Source: JADKFD01 sp964561825 (GTDB lineage Bacteria > Pseudomonadota > Gammaproteobacteria > Xanthomonadales > SZUA-5). Taken from it: a DNA stretch of 52,886 nucleotides. Each line of letters begins with the position of its first letter. Position 1 is the first letter of the stretch. The notes under the pieces were generated by a model. It saw only the letters and a list, made by a program, of their open reading frames with translations. It was not told where the DNA came from and searched no databases. Of this stretch, positions 8,594 to 16,635 are shown piece after piece. The stretch lies in the NCBI GenBank assembly GCA_964561825.1, contig CAZLSB010000002.1:1-52886 (forward strand), written 5' to 3'. The translations under genes and the position numbers were made by a program.

Positions 8594-9079
8594 TCAGTGG
8601 TGGTGACCACCATCGCCATGTACATGACCGTGCGCCAATTCCTCTGTGGTCGCGTCGCGAATCTCGACAATCTCAATGTCAAAATTAAGGTCTAGCCCGG
8701 CCATTGCGTGGTTGAGGTCCACATCAACTACGGTCATCCCGACTTTGAGCACCGTCACTGGCCGCGGGCCCTGCTGGGTTTGCAGCATCACGGTGATGCC
8801 CGGCTGCAGCGCCACTTGGGCGGGGAAATACTTCTTGGGTACGCGCTGAGTCAGCGCCTCATTGCGCTCGCCGTAGGCTTGCGCGGCAGGCACGATCACC
8901 TGAAAACGTTCGCCAACTTGGCGTCCAATCAACGCCTGCTCCAAGCCCGGAATGATATTGCCGGCACCGATCAACGCCGCGATCGGCTCACTGCTGCCAT
9001 GCGAAGACTCCATCGGCGCTTGCCCGACCTGCGCCACACTGTAGTGGAAACGAATAACTTGCGGTGCAGCGTCGCTCAT
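8594..9079 (-). CDS. slyD: FKBP-type peptidyl-prolyl isomerase, SlyD-like
   Basis: A 161-residue cytoplasmic prolyl isomerase/chaperone. The FKBP half-domains flank an inserted chaperone flap (about 70-125), the SlyD arrangement; GAGNIIPGLEQALIG and the DLNHAMAGLDLNF block are family signatures. The C-terminus is short and His-rich (HGHVHGDGGHHH), a reduced form of the nickel-binding tail of E. coli SlyD, so a metal-handling role alongside folding is plausible. The ATG at 9079 has GGAG upstream; the frame continues further 5' only through intergenic DNA. It is transcribed toward the DUF885 gene with a 55-bp gap. Confidence 0.9.
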   Translation of the reverse strand: MSDAAPQVIRFHYSVAQVGQAPMESSHGSSEPIAALIGAGNIIPGLEQALIGRQVGERFQVIVPAAQAYGERNEALTQRVPKKYFPAQVALQPGITVMLQTQQGPRPVTVLKVGMTVVDVDLNHAMAGLDLNFDIEIVEIRDATTEELAHGHVHGDGGHHH

Positions 9080-9165
9080 AAGTGCTCCAGACTGGCCAAA
9101 ACAAAAGGGGACGTACACTAGCTGGAAAGCAGCCGAATTGGGCGATTTGAGTGGGTGCAGGGCCA

Positions 9166-9260
9166 ATAGGGGAAAAGCGGCAGCGCACAGCGCCGACCCA
9201 CAACAGCCAGAGCTCGGGCTTTCGGTGGGTTCGATCTGTGATCGAACGCTTCTCCCTCAC
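9166..9260. repeat. dispersed intergenic repeat, family 1, copy 1
   Basis: It contains a perfect hairpin, GTTCGATC-TGT-GATCGAAC (9229-9247), flanked by DNA related to the 23.3-kb region: GGAGAAGC on one side and, after a GGGTTCG arm, blocks read as CTCTGG and GGCGCTGTGCGC on the reverse strand. The same hairpin recurs inverted at 23349-23367. It lies between the divergent slyD-like and acyltransferase genes. This is a REP-like extragenic palindrome, not a known coding element. Confidence 0.65.
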
Positions 9261-9320
9261 GAATCTATCGGTAAAGCGCTAAACTGAGGCTTCAAAGAAT
9301 ATGCCACTCCCACCAAACGC

Positions 9321-10505
9321 ATGAACCCCACCAGTGTACTGCCGTCGCTCTGCGCAGTCGTGGTGGCGCTCGCGTCTACGGCGTACTTGGCGCGTTTCCT
9401 ACGCCTGCCAGACCTTGCGCAACGCTATACCGCCATTGACGGCTTACGTGGTTACCTTGCGTTTTTTGTTTTTCTGCACCACGCCTGCATTTGGTATTTC
9501 TTTTTGCAGTCGGGCGAATGGCGACCGCCGCCATCTAACCTGTACACGCATTTTGGGCAAAGCAGTGTGGCGATGTTCTTCATGATCACCGGATTCTTAT
9601 TTTTTTCTAAGCTGTTGGATGGGCGACAGACCATTGACTGGTTGCGATTATTTGTTTCGCGCTTTTTGCGATTAACGCCCGCATACCTAGTGATGCTGGC
9701 GATCATGTTTGGCGTTGTGATGCTGGTTAGTGACGCTGACATTAGATCGGCCCCTGTTCAGGTATCAAAAGATGCCTTGCGCTGGATGTCGTTTACCATC
9801 CTTGGCGCTCCCGATTTGAATGGTCTTGCAGACACCTGGAGAATAACCGCCGGGGTAACCTGGAGTTTGCCTTATGAGTGGTTTTTCTATTTCTCATTGC
9901 CGCTACTGGCCTTAACTACAGGTTCTGCGGTGCCCTTGAGGTATCTTTTGCCCGCCGCAGCGGCGGTCCTAGGAATGCTTTGGGTATGGGAGCCCTTGCT
10001 ACCGCATTTTTTGTCGTTTTTGACCGGAATTATTGCCGCGCTTTGCGTGCGATCAAGTTATGTTCGCGTGCTCACTGCATCGCGATGGGCGGCCGTTTTC
10101 GCTTTTGCTTGCCTCGCCGTCATGGTAAATTATTTGCCGACCAGCAACGCCTATCTGAAAGCAATACCGCTGGCCTTGGCTTTTATTGTCATTGCGTGCG
10201 GGAATAGTCTATTCGGCCTATTGACGCATCGTTTGTCGCGAATGCTCGGTGAGATGGCCTTTAGCTTGTATTTGATGCACGGAATACTGCTTTATGTGAG
10301 CTTTAGCTTGATCTTTCGCACAGATACCATTGCCGCACTGTCCGCCGTCCAGTATTGGGCGCTGGTCATCAGCTTAATCCCTATACTTCTGGGTATTTGC
10401 GCTATGTCCACGCATTTTGTCGAACAACCCGCCATGCGCCAAACCAGTCGTTTAACCCAATGGTTGCGAGGTTCACTAACGAGGCATAAAGCGGCGCGCG
10501 ATTAG
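9321..10505 (+). CDS. membrane acyltransferase, acyltransferase-3 family
   Basis: A 394-residue integral membrane protein with about ten hydrophobic helices. Its signatures are those of acyltransferase family 3 (OafA/NodX/ExoZ type): YTAIDGLRGYLAFFVFLHH near residue 37, then FFMITGFLFFSKLL and a late LMHGILLYVSFSLIF. Such enzymes O-acetylate or otherwise acylate surface polysaccharides, peptidoglycan or antibiotics; the acceptor here is unknown. The coding DNA is visibly richer in A/T than its neighbours, suggesting transfer from another genome. Its last 30 bp overlap the end of the convergent membrane-protein gene. The start is the first ATG, shortly after the repeat. Confidence 0.85.
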   Translation: MNPTSVLPSLCAVVVALASTAYLARFLRLPDLAQRYTAIDGLRGYLAFFVFLHHACIWYFFLQSGEWRPPPSNLYTHFGQSSVAMFFMITGFLFFSKLLDGRQTIDWLRLFVSRFLRLTPAYLVMLAIMFGVVMLVSDADIRSAPVQVSKDALRWMSFTILGAPDLNGLADTWRITAGVTWSLPYEWFFYFSLPLLALTTGSAVPLRYLLPAAAAVLGMLWVWEPLLPHFLSFLTGIIAALCVRSSYVRVLTASRWAAVFAFACLAVMVNYLPTSNAYLKAIPLALAFIVIACGNSLFGLLTHRLSRMLGEMAFSLYLMHGILLYVSFSLIFRTDTIAALSAVQYWALVISLIPILLGICAMSTHFVEQPAMRQTSRLTQWLRGSLTRHKAARD

Positions 10506-11246
10506 GTGGACTAACAATGCGATGGTCAAAGCCAGGATGAATGCCGCGCCAATTCCGAGCTCCGGCAGCGTGAGCGCCAACACCGCGCAGAAACAGGCAA
10601 ACCCGAAATAGCCGTACACCATGCCACGCAACAATCGTGTGGCAAATTGCCCGCCTGATTGCCGGTGCGAGAAACCCACCAGCACTGTGCTCATGACCGG
10701 AAACATCGCCAATAGACCGCTTAGACGCGGCCCCAGATGGTTAGCGAGGTAAGTCACCAGCAGCACCAACGTGGCCGCGCTTATCAAACGCCAGGGCAGG
10801 TCGCTGGTCACCGTTTTGCCGGTGACCCAGCGCGGTACCGTCGGAAAAGCCAATGGCACCAACAACAGCGCGGCAATCACGCTCACAAATGACACGATCA
10901 GGCTGGTATCCAATTGGCGCAGCGCCAGCACGGACAGGCCGTACAGGCACAATGCAATCAACATGCAGTCCGGCCAGCTGCGGCGCTGTGCGGCCCAGGC
11001 GTAGGCCAGGCTGAAGGTCAAAATAGCCAGCACGGCGAGCAGCGTGCCGTGCGCGGCGGTCGCGGCAAACGCTGCGCCTTGCTCCAGCGCGATAAACCAC
11101 AAGATGGGTCCAGACAGGATTGGAAAGGCCGATAACCATCCCGCTACCTCCGGACCCCAGCGCCGTCCAGCCAGCGTAACCGCCAAGATCAACGTCGGTA
11201 CGAGCAATAACTTCAGCAACAATAAGGTCATAAAGCGTTCATCCAA
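10476..11246 (-). CDS. integral membrane protein of unknown function
   Basis: A 256-residue protein with about eight hydrophobic helices in two similar halves: WGPEVAGWLSAFPILSGP in the first and LGPRLSGLLAMFPVMSTV in the second. This suggests an internally duplicated four-helix unit, a layout seen in small transport-related GlpM/DUF3147-like proteins, but I do not claim membership. It could start at the first ATG (11246) or five codons later (11231). It is transcribed toward the acyltransferase with a 30-bp tail-to-tail overlap. No soluble domain or catalytic motif is visible. Confidence 0.75.
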   Translation of the reverse strand: MDERFMTLLLLKLLLVPTLILAVTLAGRRWGPEVAGWLSAFPILSGPILWFIALEQGAAFAATAAHGTLLAVLAILTFSLAYAWAAQRRSWPDCMLIALCLYGLSVLALRQLDTSLIVSFVSVIAALLLVPLAFPTVPRWVTGKTVTSDLPWRLISAATLVLLVTYLANHLGPRLSGLLAMFPVMSTVLVGFSHRQSGGQFATRLLRGMVYGYFGFACFCAVLALTLPELGIGAAFILALTIALLVHLIARRFMPR

Positions 11247-11300
11247 TTGGTTTTATACCGACAGCGCCGGTGAGGCGCGGTGTCGATACAGGGGTTCTTC

Positions 11301-11394
11301 CTGCGCTTCATCGGTCGAACGCATTTGGCCGCTGCAGCGGAAGAGTCCGCGCACAGCACGGACCTTTCCTTCGATGCTTTGCGCCACTGTCAAT
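11301..11394 (+). repeat. dispersed intergenic repeat, family 2, copy 1
   Basis: About 94 bp alignable by eye to 51537-51631 and, less well, to about 52571-52640. Shared blocks are TGCGCTTCATCGGTCGA, TTGGCCG, GAAGAGTCCGCGC and CGCCACTGTCAAT. It includes an imperfect GTCCG/CGGAC hairpin (11345-11363). It fills much of the 259-bp gap between the membrane protein and ntrC; the rest of that gap shows nothing else I can name. Confidence 0.75.
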
Positions 11395-11505
11395 CAACAC
11401 CTTACAACTTACAACAGGGGTTCATGGAGAGCGCGACGAAGCAATCCAGACCTTGCCTGGTTTGCTTGGTCGAAGCAAAAGCAGCGGGCAAGCTCCGATT
11501 TAGCG

Positions 11506-12915
11506 CTATTTGCTCTTCTTCGGCCCCAATTTGCGGGTTAGCGTGTTGCGGCCGCAGCCTAGCCGTTTGGCGGCGTGTTGGCGATCACCACCGGTGACTT
11601 TTAGGGCTTCGTCGAACAGCACTTGCTCCAGGCTGGCTTTGGCCGCTTCGAGCAAATCAGGCTGATCGAGTTCCAGTTGTAGACGCGCCCAATCGGCCAG
11701 CGGTTTCAGCCAGCCGGCTTCAGCGGCGGGCGCGGCTGCGGCTTTGCGCACCTCGTCTGGCAAATCGCCACTCAGGATTTGCGAACCCGGCGCCATCAGC
11801 ACCAGTCGCTGGCACAAATTACGCAGCTCGCGCACATTGCCGGGCCAGCCATAGTGGGTCAGTGCGCGCACCGCGTCGACCGACAAATGTTTGGGCGAGA
11901 CGCGCATTTCGCGCGCGGTTTCCGCCAAAAAACGATCGGCTAGTCGTGGCACATCTGCGGCGCGTTCACGTAAGGCGGGCAGATGGATGCGCATGACGTC
12001 CAAACGATGCAACAAATCCGCGCGAAACTCGCCGCGTTCCACTTTGCCGCGCAAATCCTGGTGGGTTGCGGCAATCACCCGCACGTCGGCGCGAATCAAT
12101 TCGCGACCACCGACGCGGTAGAACTCACCCTCGGCCAAAACACGTAACAGACGCGTTTGTAATCCGATCGGCATATCGCCGATCTCATCGAGAAATAAGC
12201 TGCCACGTTCGGCTTGTTCAAAGCGCCCTTGATGGCGCCGCGTGGCGCCGGTGAATGCGCCTTGTTCATGGCCAAATAGTTCGCTTTCCAACAACTCGGG
12301 TGCAATCGCCGCGGTATTGAGCGCGATGAACGGACCCTTCGAGCGTGGACTATGGCGATGCAGCGCGCGGGCGATCAGTTCTTTACCGGTGCCTGTTTCG
12401 CCGGTGATCAGCACCGACAAATCGGCGCGCGACAGTTTGCCAATCGCGCGGAATACTTCGCGCATCGCTGGCGTATCACCGACCAAACCCTCATCCGACC
12501 AATCCGTCTCGGCGGCCGGCGCTTCGCGTGCCGTCGCGCGCCTAGCCATATCAATGGCGCTGTCGATATCAAAAGGCTTGGGCAAATAATCGAATGCACC
12601 GCGGTGAAAGGCCGCGACCGTGCTGGGCAAATCGGTGTAGGCACTCATCACCACCACCGGCACTTGTGGTGCGCGTTGGCTGAGTTTCTCCATGAAGGCC
12701 ATGCCATCCATGCCGGGCATGCGCACATCGGTGAACACCAGATCGGGGGTGCGACTGGCGAGCGCGCGCAGTGCCGGCTCAGCCGCATCAAAACTCTCGA
12801 CCATAAAACCGGCGCCCGCGAAAGCTTTTTCTAGAACAAAGCGGATCGAGCGATCGTCATCGACCAGCCAGACCACGCGACGCGGACCACTGCGGACTTG
12901 CGGTAGCGCACTCAT
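11506..12915 (-). CDS. ntrC: nitrogen regulator NtrC, sigma-54 activator
   Basis: A 469-residue response regulator that activates sigma-54 promoters of nitrogen genes when phosphorylated by NtrB. The order is receiver domain (about 13-125, phospho-acceptor Asp63 in VFTDVRMPG), AAA+ domain (about 150-390) with Walker A GETGTGKE, the sigma-54-contacting GAFTGA loop and Walker B SLFLDEIGD, then a Fis-type helix-turn-helix ending LGCGRNTLTRKLG. The length equals the family norm. Its first codons overlap the ntrB stop by 4 bp, showing translational coupling. NtrC-type enhancer sites occur upstream of glnA in the same operon, so the regulator probably controls its own operon. Confidence 0.95.
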   Translation of the reverse strand: MSALPQVRSGPRRVVWLVDDDRSIRFVLEKAFAGAGFMVESFDAAEPALRALASRTPDLVFTDVRMPGMDGMAFMEKLSQRAPQVPVVVMSAYTDLPSTVAAFHRGAFDYLPKPFDIDSAIDMARRATAREAPAAETDWSDEGLVGDTPAMREVFRAIGKLSRADLSVLITGETGTGKELIARALHRHSPRSKGPFIALNTAAIAPELLESELFGHEQGAFTGATRRHQGRFEQAERGSLFLDEIGDMPIGLQTRLLRVLAEGEFYRVGGRELIRADVRVIAATHQDLRGKVERGEFRADLLHRLDVMRIHLPALRERAADVPRLADRFLAETAREMRVSPKHLSVDAVRALTHYGWPGNVRELRNLCQRLVLMAPGSQILSGDLPDEVRKAAAAPAAEAGWLKPLADWARLQLELDQPDLLEAAKASLEQVLFDEALKVTGGDRQHAAKRLGCGRNTLTRKLGPKKSK

Positions 12916-14045
12916 GGGGTCACCGGGATCAACAAACTGAAGGTGGTGGCGCCGGGGCGGCTGATAAATGCCAGCGTGCCACCGTGCTCACGGGCAATCG
13001 CCAAGGCCACCGGCAAACCCAAACCCGTGCCCTCATCGCGACCGGTTACAAAGGGCAAAAACAGACTCTCACGCAGGGCGTCCGGCACACCGCCGCCGTC
13101 GTCACACACATCGATGCGCAAGGCGAGTCGACAACTTTTGTCGCCGATGCGCGCGCGCCGCTCGGCACGGGTGCGTAAACGAATGCTGCGAGCGCCCGAT
13201 TGCAAGGCATTGCGGGCCAAATTCAGCAGCGCCTGGGTCAATCGATCCGGGTCGCCGTCGATATCCGGCAGGCTGGGATCGTAATCGCGAATCACTTCGG
13301 TGCGCGCGCCGGCTTCGGCGCCGATCAAGGTACGCACGCGTTCCAAAACCTCGTGTACGTTGAACGACTGACCGGCGTGCGCTACATCGGGCCTTTGCAG
13401 CAGACGATCGACCAAACGCCGGATACGATCGGCCTCGGCGCGGATTACCTGCGTGTATTCCTTCAAGGCTTTACTGGGTAGCTCGCGTTCTAACAATTGC
13501 GCCGCGCCATGCAGCCCGGCGAGTGGATTTTTAATTTCGTGTGCTAAAGCGCGCGCCATTTGCTGGGCCGCCGGTTCCGGGGTGGATACCACGCCTTCAC
13601 CCAGATCTTGATCGTGTTCGGCCAGCGCGTGCAGTTCAATCAGCACGGTACTTTCGCTGCGCCATAGGATCGGCGTCAGCGCGACATCGTAGCGTTTGGG
13701 CGTGTCACGTTTGAGTTCGAGCAATAAGCGGCGGGCGACGATGCGCTCGCGCTGGTCAAATACGCGCTTAACCAAACTGGCCAGGATGTCAGTGCCGAGC
13801 GCCAGATCAGCGACCCGTGTGCCAACGATGCGTCGCTCGCAGTAGGTTTCGATCAGCGCGCCATTGGCGTGCACGATGCGCAGCTGGCGATCGGCAATTG
13901 CCAGCGGCGTGTGTAATTGGTCGAGCAGCGCATCGCCATCGGATGCGCTGCTCGTTTTAGCTTCCAAAGCCGGCGCTGGTGCACGCACCGCGGCGGTCAA
14001 ACCGACCACCCCACGCGCCAGAGCCCGCACCAGTCGCGTGGCCAT
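12912..14045 (-). CDS. ntrB: nitrogen sensor histidine kinase NtrB
   Basis: A 377-residue cytoplasmic kinase/phosphatase of NtrC, normally controlled by PII protein. A PAS domain (about 40-150) precedes the HisKA domain with phospho-acceptor His169 in ALAHEIKNPLAG and an HATPase domain with the N-box NLARNALQSG, then DDGGGVPDA and GTGLGLPVA. There is no transmembrane segment, as expected. It starts 7 bp after the glnA stop and overlaps ntrC by 4 bp, so the three genes are one operon. The first 25 or so residues are less typical, and a somewhat later start is possible. Confidence 0.94.
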   Translation of the reverse strand: MATRLVRALARGVVGLTAAVRAPAPALEAKTSSASDGDALLDQLHTPLAIADRQLRIVHANGALIETYCERRIVGTRVADLALGTDILASLVKRVFDQRERIVARRLLLELKRDTPKRYDVALTPILWRSESTVLIELHALAEHDQDLGEGVVSTPEPAAQQMARALAHEIKNPLAGLHGAAQLLERELPSKALKEYTQVIRAEADRIRRLVDRLLQRPDVAHAGQSFNVHEVLERVRTLIGAEAGARTEVIRDYDPSLPDIDGDPDRLTQALLNLARNALQSGARSIRLRTRAERRARIGDKSCRLALRIDVCDDGGGVPDALRESLFLPFVTGRDEGTGLGLPVALAIAREHGGTLAFISRPGATTFSLLIPVTP

Positions 14046-14052
14046 ATCGGCA

Positions 14053-15462
14053 TCAGATCGAGTAGTACTGCAAAACCTCGACTGGATGCGTGTGCATCCG
14101 CAGCGTGGTGACTTCCTTCATTTTCAGGTCGATATAACCATCAATGAAATCGTCGCTCATCACGCCGCCCGCCTTGAGGAACTCGCGATCCTTATCCAGT
14201 GCTTCCAGGGCCTGGTCCAAGGAATGGCACACGGTCGGGATGAGCTTTTCTTCTTCCGGCGGCAAATCGTACAAATCCTTATCGGACGGCGCGCCCGGAT
14301 CGAGTTTGTTCTTGATGCCATCCAGACCCGCCATCATCAACGCGGTGAAGGTCAAATAACCGGAGTTGATGGCATCCGGGAAGCGCACTTCAATACGACG
14401 CGACTTTGGATTACTGACCCACGGAATCCGGCAGGATGCGGAGCGATTACGCGCCGAATAAGCGAGCAGCACCGGCGCTTCAAAGCCCGGAACTAAGCGC
14501 TTGTAGCTATTGGTACCCGAGTTGGTGAAGGCATTCACGGCGCGCGCGTGTTTGAACACGCCGGCGATGTAATGCAGCGCCATTTTCGACAAACCACCGT
14601 ACTCATTACCGCTGAACAGATTCTTGCCACCCTTGGCAATCGACTGATGCACGTGCATGCCGCTGCCGTTGTCGCCAACCAGCGGCTTGGGCATGAAGGT
14701 CGCGGTATGCCCGTGCTGGTGAGCAATGTTTTTCACCACGTATTTCAGGGTCAGCAGCTCATCGGCTTTTTTGACCAGCGTATTGAACCGCGTGCCGATT
14801 TCGCACTGGCCGCCGGTGGCTACTTCAGAGTGATGCACCTCAACCGGGATGCCCAGAGCTTCTAAGGTCAAACACATCGCCGAACGCAAATCTTGGAAAG
14901 CGTCGACCGGACCGGTGGGGAAATAACCGCCCTTTACCCCTGGGCGATGGCCGGTATTGCCATGTTCGTAGGATTTGCCGCTGTTCCACGCGCCCTGCTC
15001 GGATTCGATCTCATAAAAGCTGCCATTGATTGAGGCATTCGAACGCACGCTGTCGAAGATGAAAAATTCCGGCTCCGGACCAAAAAACGCCGTATCACCC
15101 ACGCCAGCGGCCTTCAAGTACGCCTCGGCGCGTTTGGCAATGCCACGCGGACAACGCGAATACGGCTGCATGGTCGACGGCTCAAGCACGTCGCAGCGTA
15201 AGACCAGCGTCGATTCTTCGGCGAACGGATCGAGGAACACCGTGGAGGCGTCCGGTAACAACACCATGTCCGACTCGTTAATGCCCTTCCAGCCGGCAAT
15301 CGACGAACCGTCAAACATCTTGCCGTCTTCAAATACGGAGTCATCCACGGTGCTAGCCGGGATGCACAAGTGTTGCTCACGACCACTCATATCAGCGAAG
15401 CGCAAATCGGCGAACTTGACGCCATTGTCCTTGATCAGTTTTTTTACTTTTTCGACCGACAT
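14053..15462 (-). CDS. glnA: glutamine synthetase, type I
   Basis: A 469-residue dodecameric glutamine synthetase that makes glutamine from glutamate, ammonia and ATP. Signatures include FDGSSIAGWK, the FFGPEPEFF metal-binding block, NGSGMHVHQS and the adenylylation tyrosine Y398 in DLYDLPPEE, implying control by GlnE-type modification. The ATG at 15462 is chosen because GGAGG lies 7 bases upstream and the protein then matches the family length; the frame runs 14 codons further 5' without reason. Upstream are a sigma-54 promoter and two NtrC-type sites. ntrB and ntrC follow directly. Confidence 0.97.
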   Translation of the reverse strand: MSVEKVKKLIKDNGVKFADLRFADMSGREQHLCIPASTVDDSVFEDGKMFDGSSIAGWKGINESDMVLLPDASTVFLDPFAEESTLVLRCDVLEPSTMQPYSRCPRGIAKRAEAYLKAAGVGDTAFFGPEPEFFIFDSVRSNASINGSFYEIESEQGAWNSGKSYEHGNTGHRPGVKGGYFPTGPVDAFQDLRSAMCLTLEALGIPVEVHHSEVATGGQCEIGTRFNTLVKKADELLTLKYVVKNIAHQHGHTATFMPKPLVGDNGSGMHVHQSIAKGGKNLFSGNEYGGLSKMALHYIAGVFKHARAVNAFTNSGTNSYKRLVPGFEAPVLLAYSARNRSASCRIPWVSNPKSRRIEVRFPDAINSGYLTFTALMMAGLDGIKNKLDPGAPSDKDLYDLPPEEEKLIPTVCHSLDQALEALDKDREFLKAGGVMSDDFIDGYIDLKMKEVTTLRMHTHPVEVLQYYSI

Positions 15463-15507
15463 CGAGAGCCTCCAAAGGCGATAAGTGGGAAATGCCCAAA
15501 GCACACA

Positions 15508-15522
15508 GCAATCGCTGTGCCA
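15508..15522 (-). promoter_or_regulatory. sigma-54 promoter of glnA
   Basis: On the minus strand the sequence reads TGGCAC-AGCGA-TTGC, an exact fit to the -24/-12 consensus TGGCAC-N5-TTGC. The inferred transcription start is near 15496, giving a leader of about 34 bases before the glnA ATG. Confidence 0.88.
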
Positions 15523-15564
15523 AGCACGAAAGCGCCAGAAATCAAGGCCACGCCATCGGCATGC

Positions 15565-15579
15565 GCATCATTAGGGTGC
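15565..15579 (-). promoter_or_regulatory. NtrC-type enhancer site, proximal
   Basis: GCATC-ATTAG-GGTGC fits the dyad GCACY-N5-RGTGC with one mismatch. Its centre is about 76 bp upstream of the inferred glnA start and 31 bp (three helical turns) from the distal site. Confidence 0.65.
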
Positions 15580-15595
15580 AAATCATTGAGCAATT

Positions 15596-15610
15596 GCACC
15601 ACTCGGGTGC
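15596..15610 (-). promoter_or_regulatory. NtrC-type enhancer site, distal
   Basis: GCACC-ACTCG-GGTGC is a perfect dyad matching the NtrC consensus. It is centred about 107 bp upstream of the inferred glnA start, on the same helical face as the proximal site. Confidence 0.8.
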
Positions 15611-15741
15611 TGCGGGCGAACTTCCGCCAACGCGGCTTACAGTGGGTGCGCGATTGCGGTGCAGGCGAGGGCGTGCAATTTAGGAAACATCCGGGCTAGC
15701 TTTGCGCGCTGCGGCCAAACCGGCCCACCAGGAGTTGCGAC

Positions 15742-16401
15742 ATGAGCAAAACGCCAGACGGAACCTCCATTGCTGAGATTTGGCGTATTCGGCTGGCGGA
15801 TGGCTTGCGTCAGCTGGCGTGCCCGCTGGATGCCAGCACGCAGCAGCATTTGCTGGAATACATTGCCCTGCTGGTGCAATGGAACGCCGCTTACAACTTA
15901 ACCGCGGTGCGTGAGCCATTGGCGATGATTGATCGACACTTGATCGATGCGCTGGCGGTGTTGCCGTATGCACTAGAGCGCGATCTGGCTGATATTGGCA
16001 GCGGTCCCGGCATTCCCGGATTGGTGTTGGCCATGGTGCAGCCTTACCAGCGGGTGTGGTTGGTCGACAGTAACGGCAAAAAGGCGCGCTTCCTGCGCGA
16101 ATGTGTGCGGCGCTTGCCGTTGCCGCAGGTCAGCGTTTACGAGCAACGCGCCCAGGCCTTGCCGCAGGGCGCCGGTTTTACCCAGGTAGTCTCGCGCGCC
16201 TACGCTGAGTTGAGCGATTTTGTGCAAAGCACGCGGCAGATCATTGCGCCGGATGGCCGCTGGCTGGCTCTGAAGGGCAAGCGCCCAGACGCCGAAATAG
16301 CGCGCCTGCCAGAGGATATTGAGGTCACCGGCGTGCATCCGCTGCGTGTTCCTGGCGCTGACGGCGAACGCCATCTGGTGCTCATGCGCCTGCGCCAGTA
16401 A
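15742..16401 (+). CDS. rsmG: 16S rRNA (guanine527-N7)-methyltransferase
   Basis: A 219-residue SAM-dependent methyltransferase that modifies G527 of 16S rRNA. Signatures are the N-terminal WNAAYNLTAVRE block (about 51-62), the SAM-binding loop DIGSGPGIPGL and the VDSNGKKARFLRE strand. The start is supported by GGAG 8 bases upstream. It stands alone here, divergent from glnA, rather than in the common gidA/parAB neighbourhood. The 279 bp upstream are shared with the glnA control region; no obvious sigma-70 promoter was identified for rsmG. Confidence 0.95.
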   Translation: MSKTPDGTSIAEIWRIRLADGLRQLACPLDASTQQHLLEYIALLVQWNAAYNLTAVREPLAMIDRHLIDALAVLPYALERDLADIGSGPGIPGLVLAMVQPYQRVWLVDSNGKKARFLRECVRRLPLPQVSVYEQRAQALPQGAGFTQVVSRAYAELSDFVQSTRQIIAPDGRWLALKGKRPDAEIARLPEDIEVTGVHPLRVPGADGERHLVLMRLRQ

Positions 16402-16428
16402 CCGTAATGCTCCTCAATTGGCTGCGCT

Positions 16429-16442
16429 TTGACGCCGGTCAA
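16429..16442 (+). promoter_or_regulatory. candidate FNR/Anr-type operator
   Basis: TTGAC-GCCG-GTCAA is a perfect palindrome close to the FNR-family consensus TTGAT-N4-ATCAA, differing at the inner base of each half. A possible -10 element, TAGATT (16464-16469), would put the operator near -41, the usual activating position. An FNR-type gene lies in the same block at 20623-21381. The stress-protein gene starts about 190 bp downstream. Confidence 0.4.
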
Positions 16443-16517
16443 TGGCTTTCCCTACAGTGTGGGTAGATTGGCGCTGCGCGTCGAAGACTGCCGTTGGAAG
16501 CGCCACACACCGCAGTG

Positions 16518-16548
16518 AGCGCTCCGAGCGCAACGCGCCCGGAGCGCT
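16518..16548. terminator. 9-bp inverted repeat between rsmG and usp
   Basis: AGCGCTCCG (16518-16526) pairs with CGGAGCGCT (16540-16548) around a 13-base loop. There is no U-tract, so it may be a terminator of another kind or an extragenic palindrome. If transcription of usp starts near 16476 it would lie in the 5' leader. Confidence 0.35.
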
Positions 16549-16635
16549 TGGAGGCGGAATGTGGCGGTCTACACATGAGCATTTCGAGCCCCGCGCAAGG
16601 CCGCAATCGGACCGCAGGTTTCTGGAGCTTCTGAC

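Noticed and set aside
16429..16442. Definite assignment of the TTGAC-N4-GTCAA palindrome as an FNR site
   Set aside because: Both half-sites miss the consensus at one position and the -10 element is only four of six, so it is reported as a candidate only.
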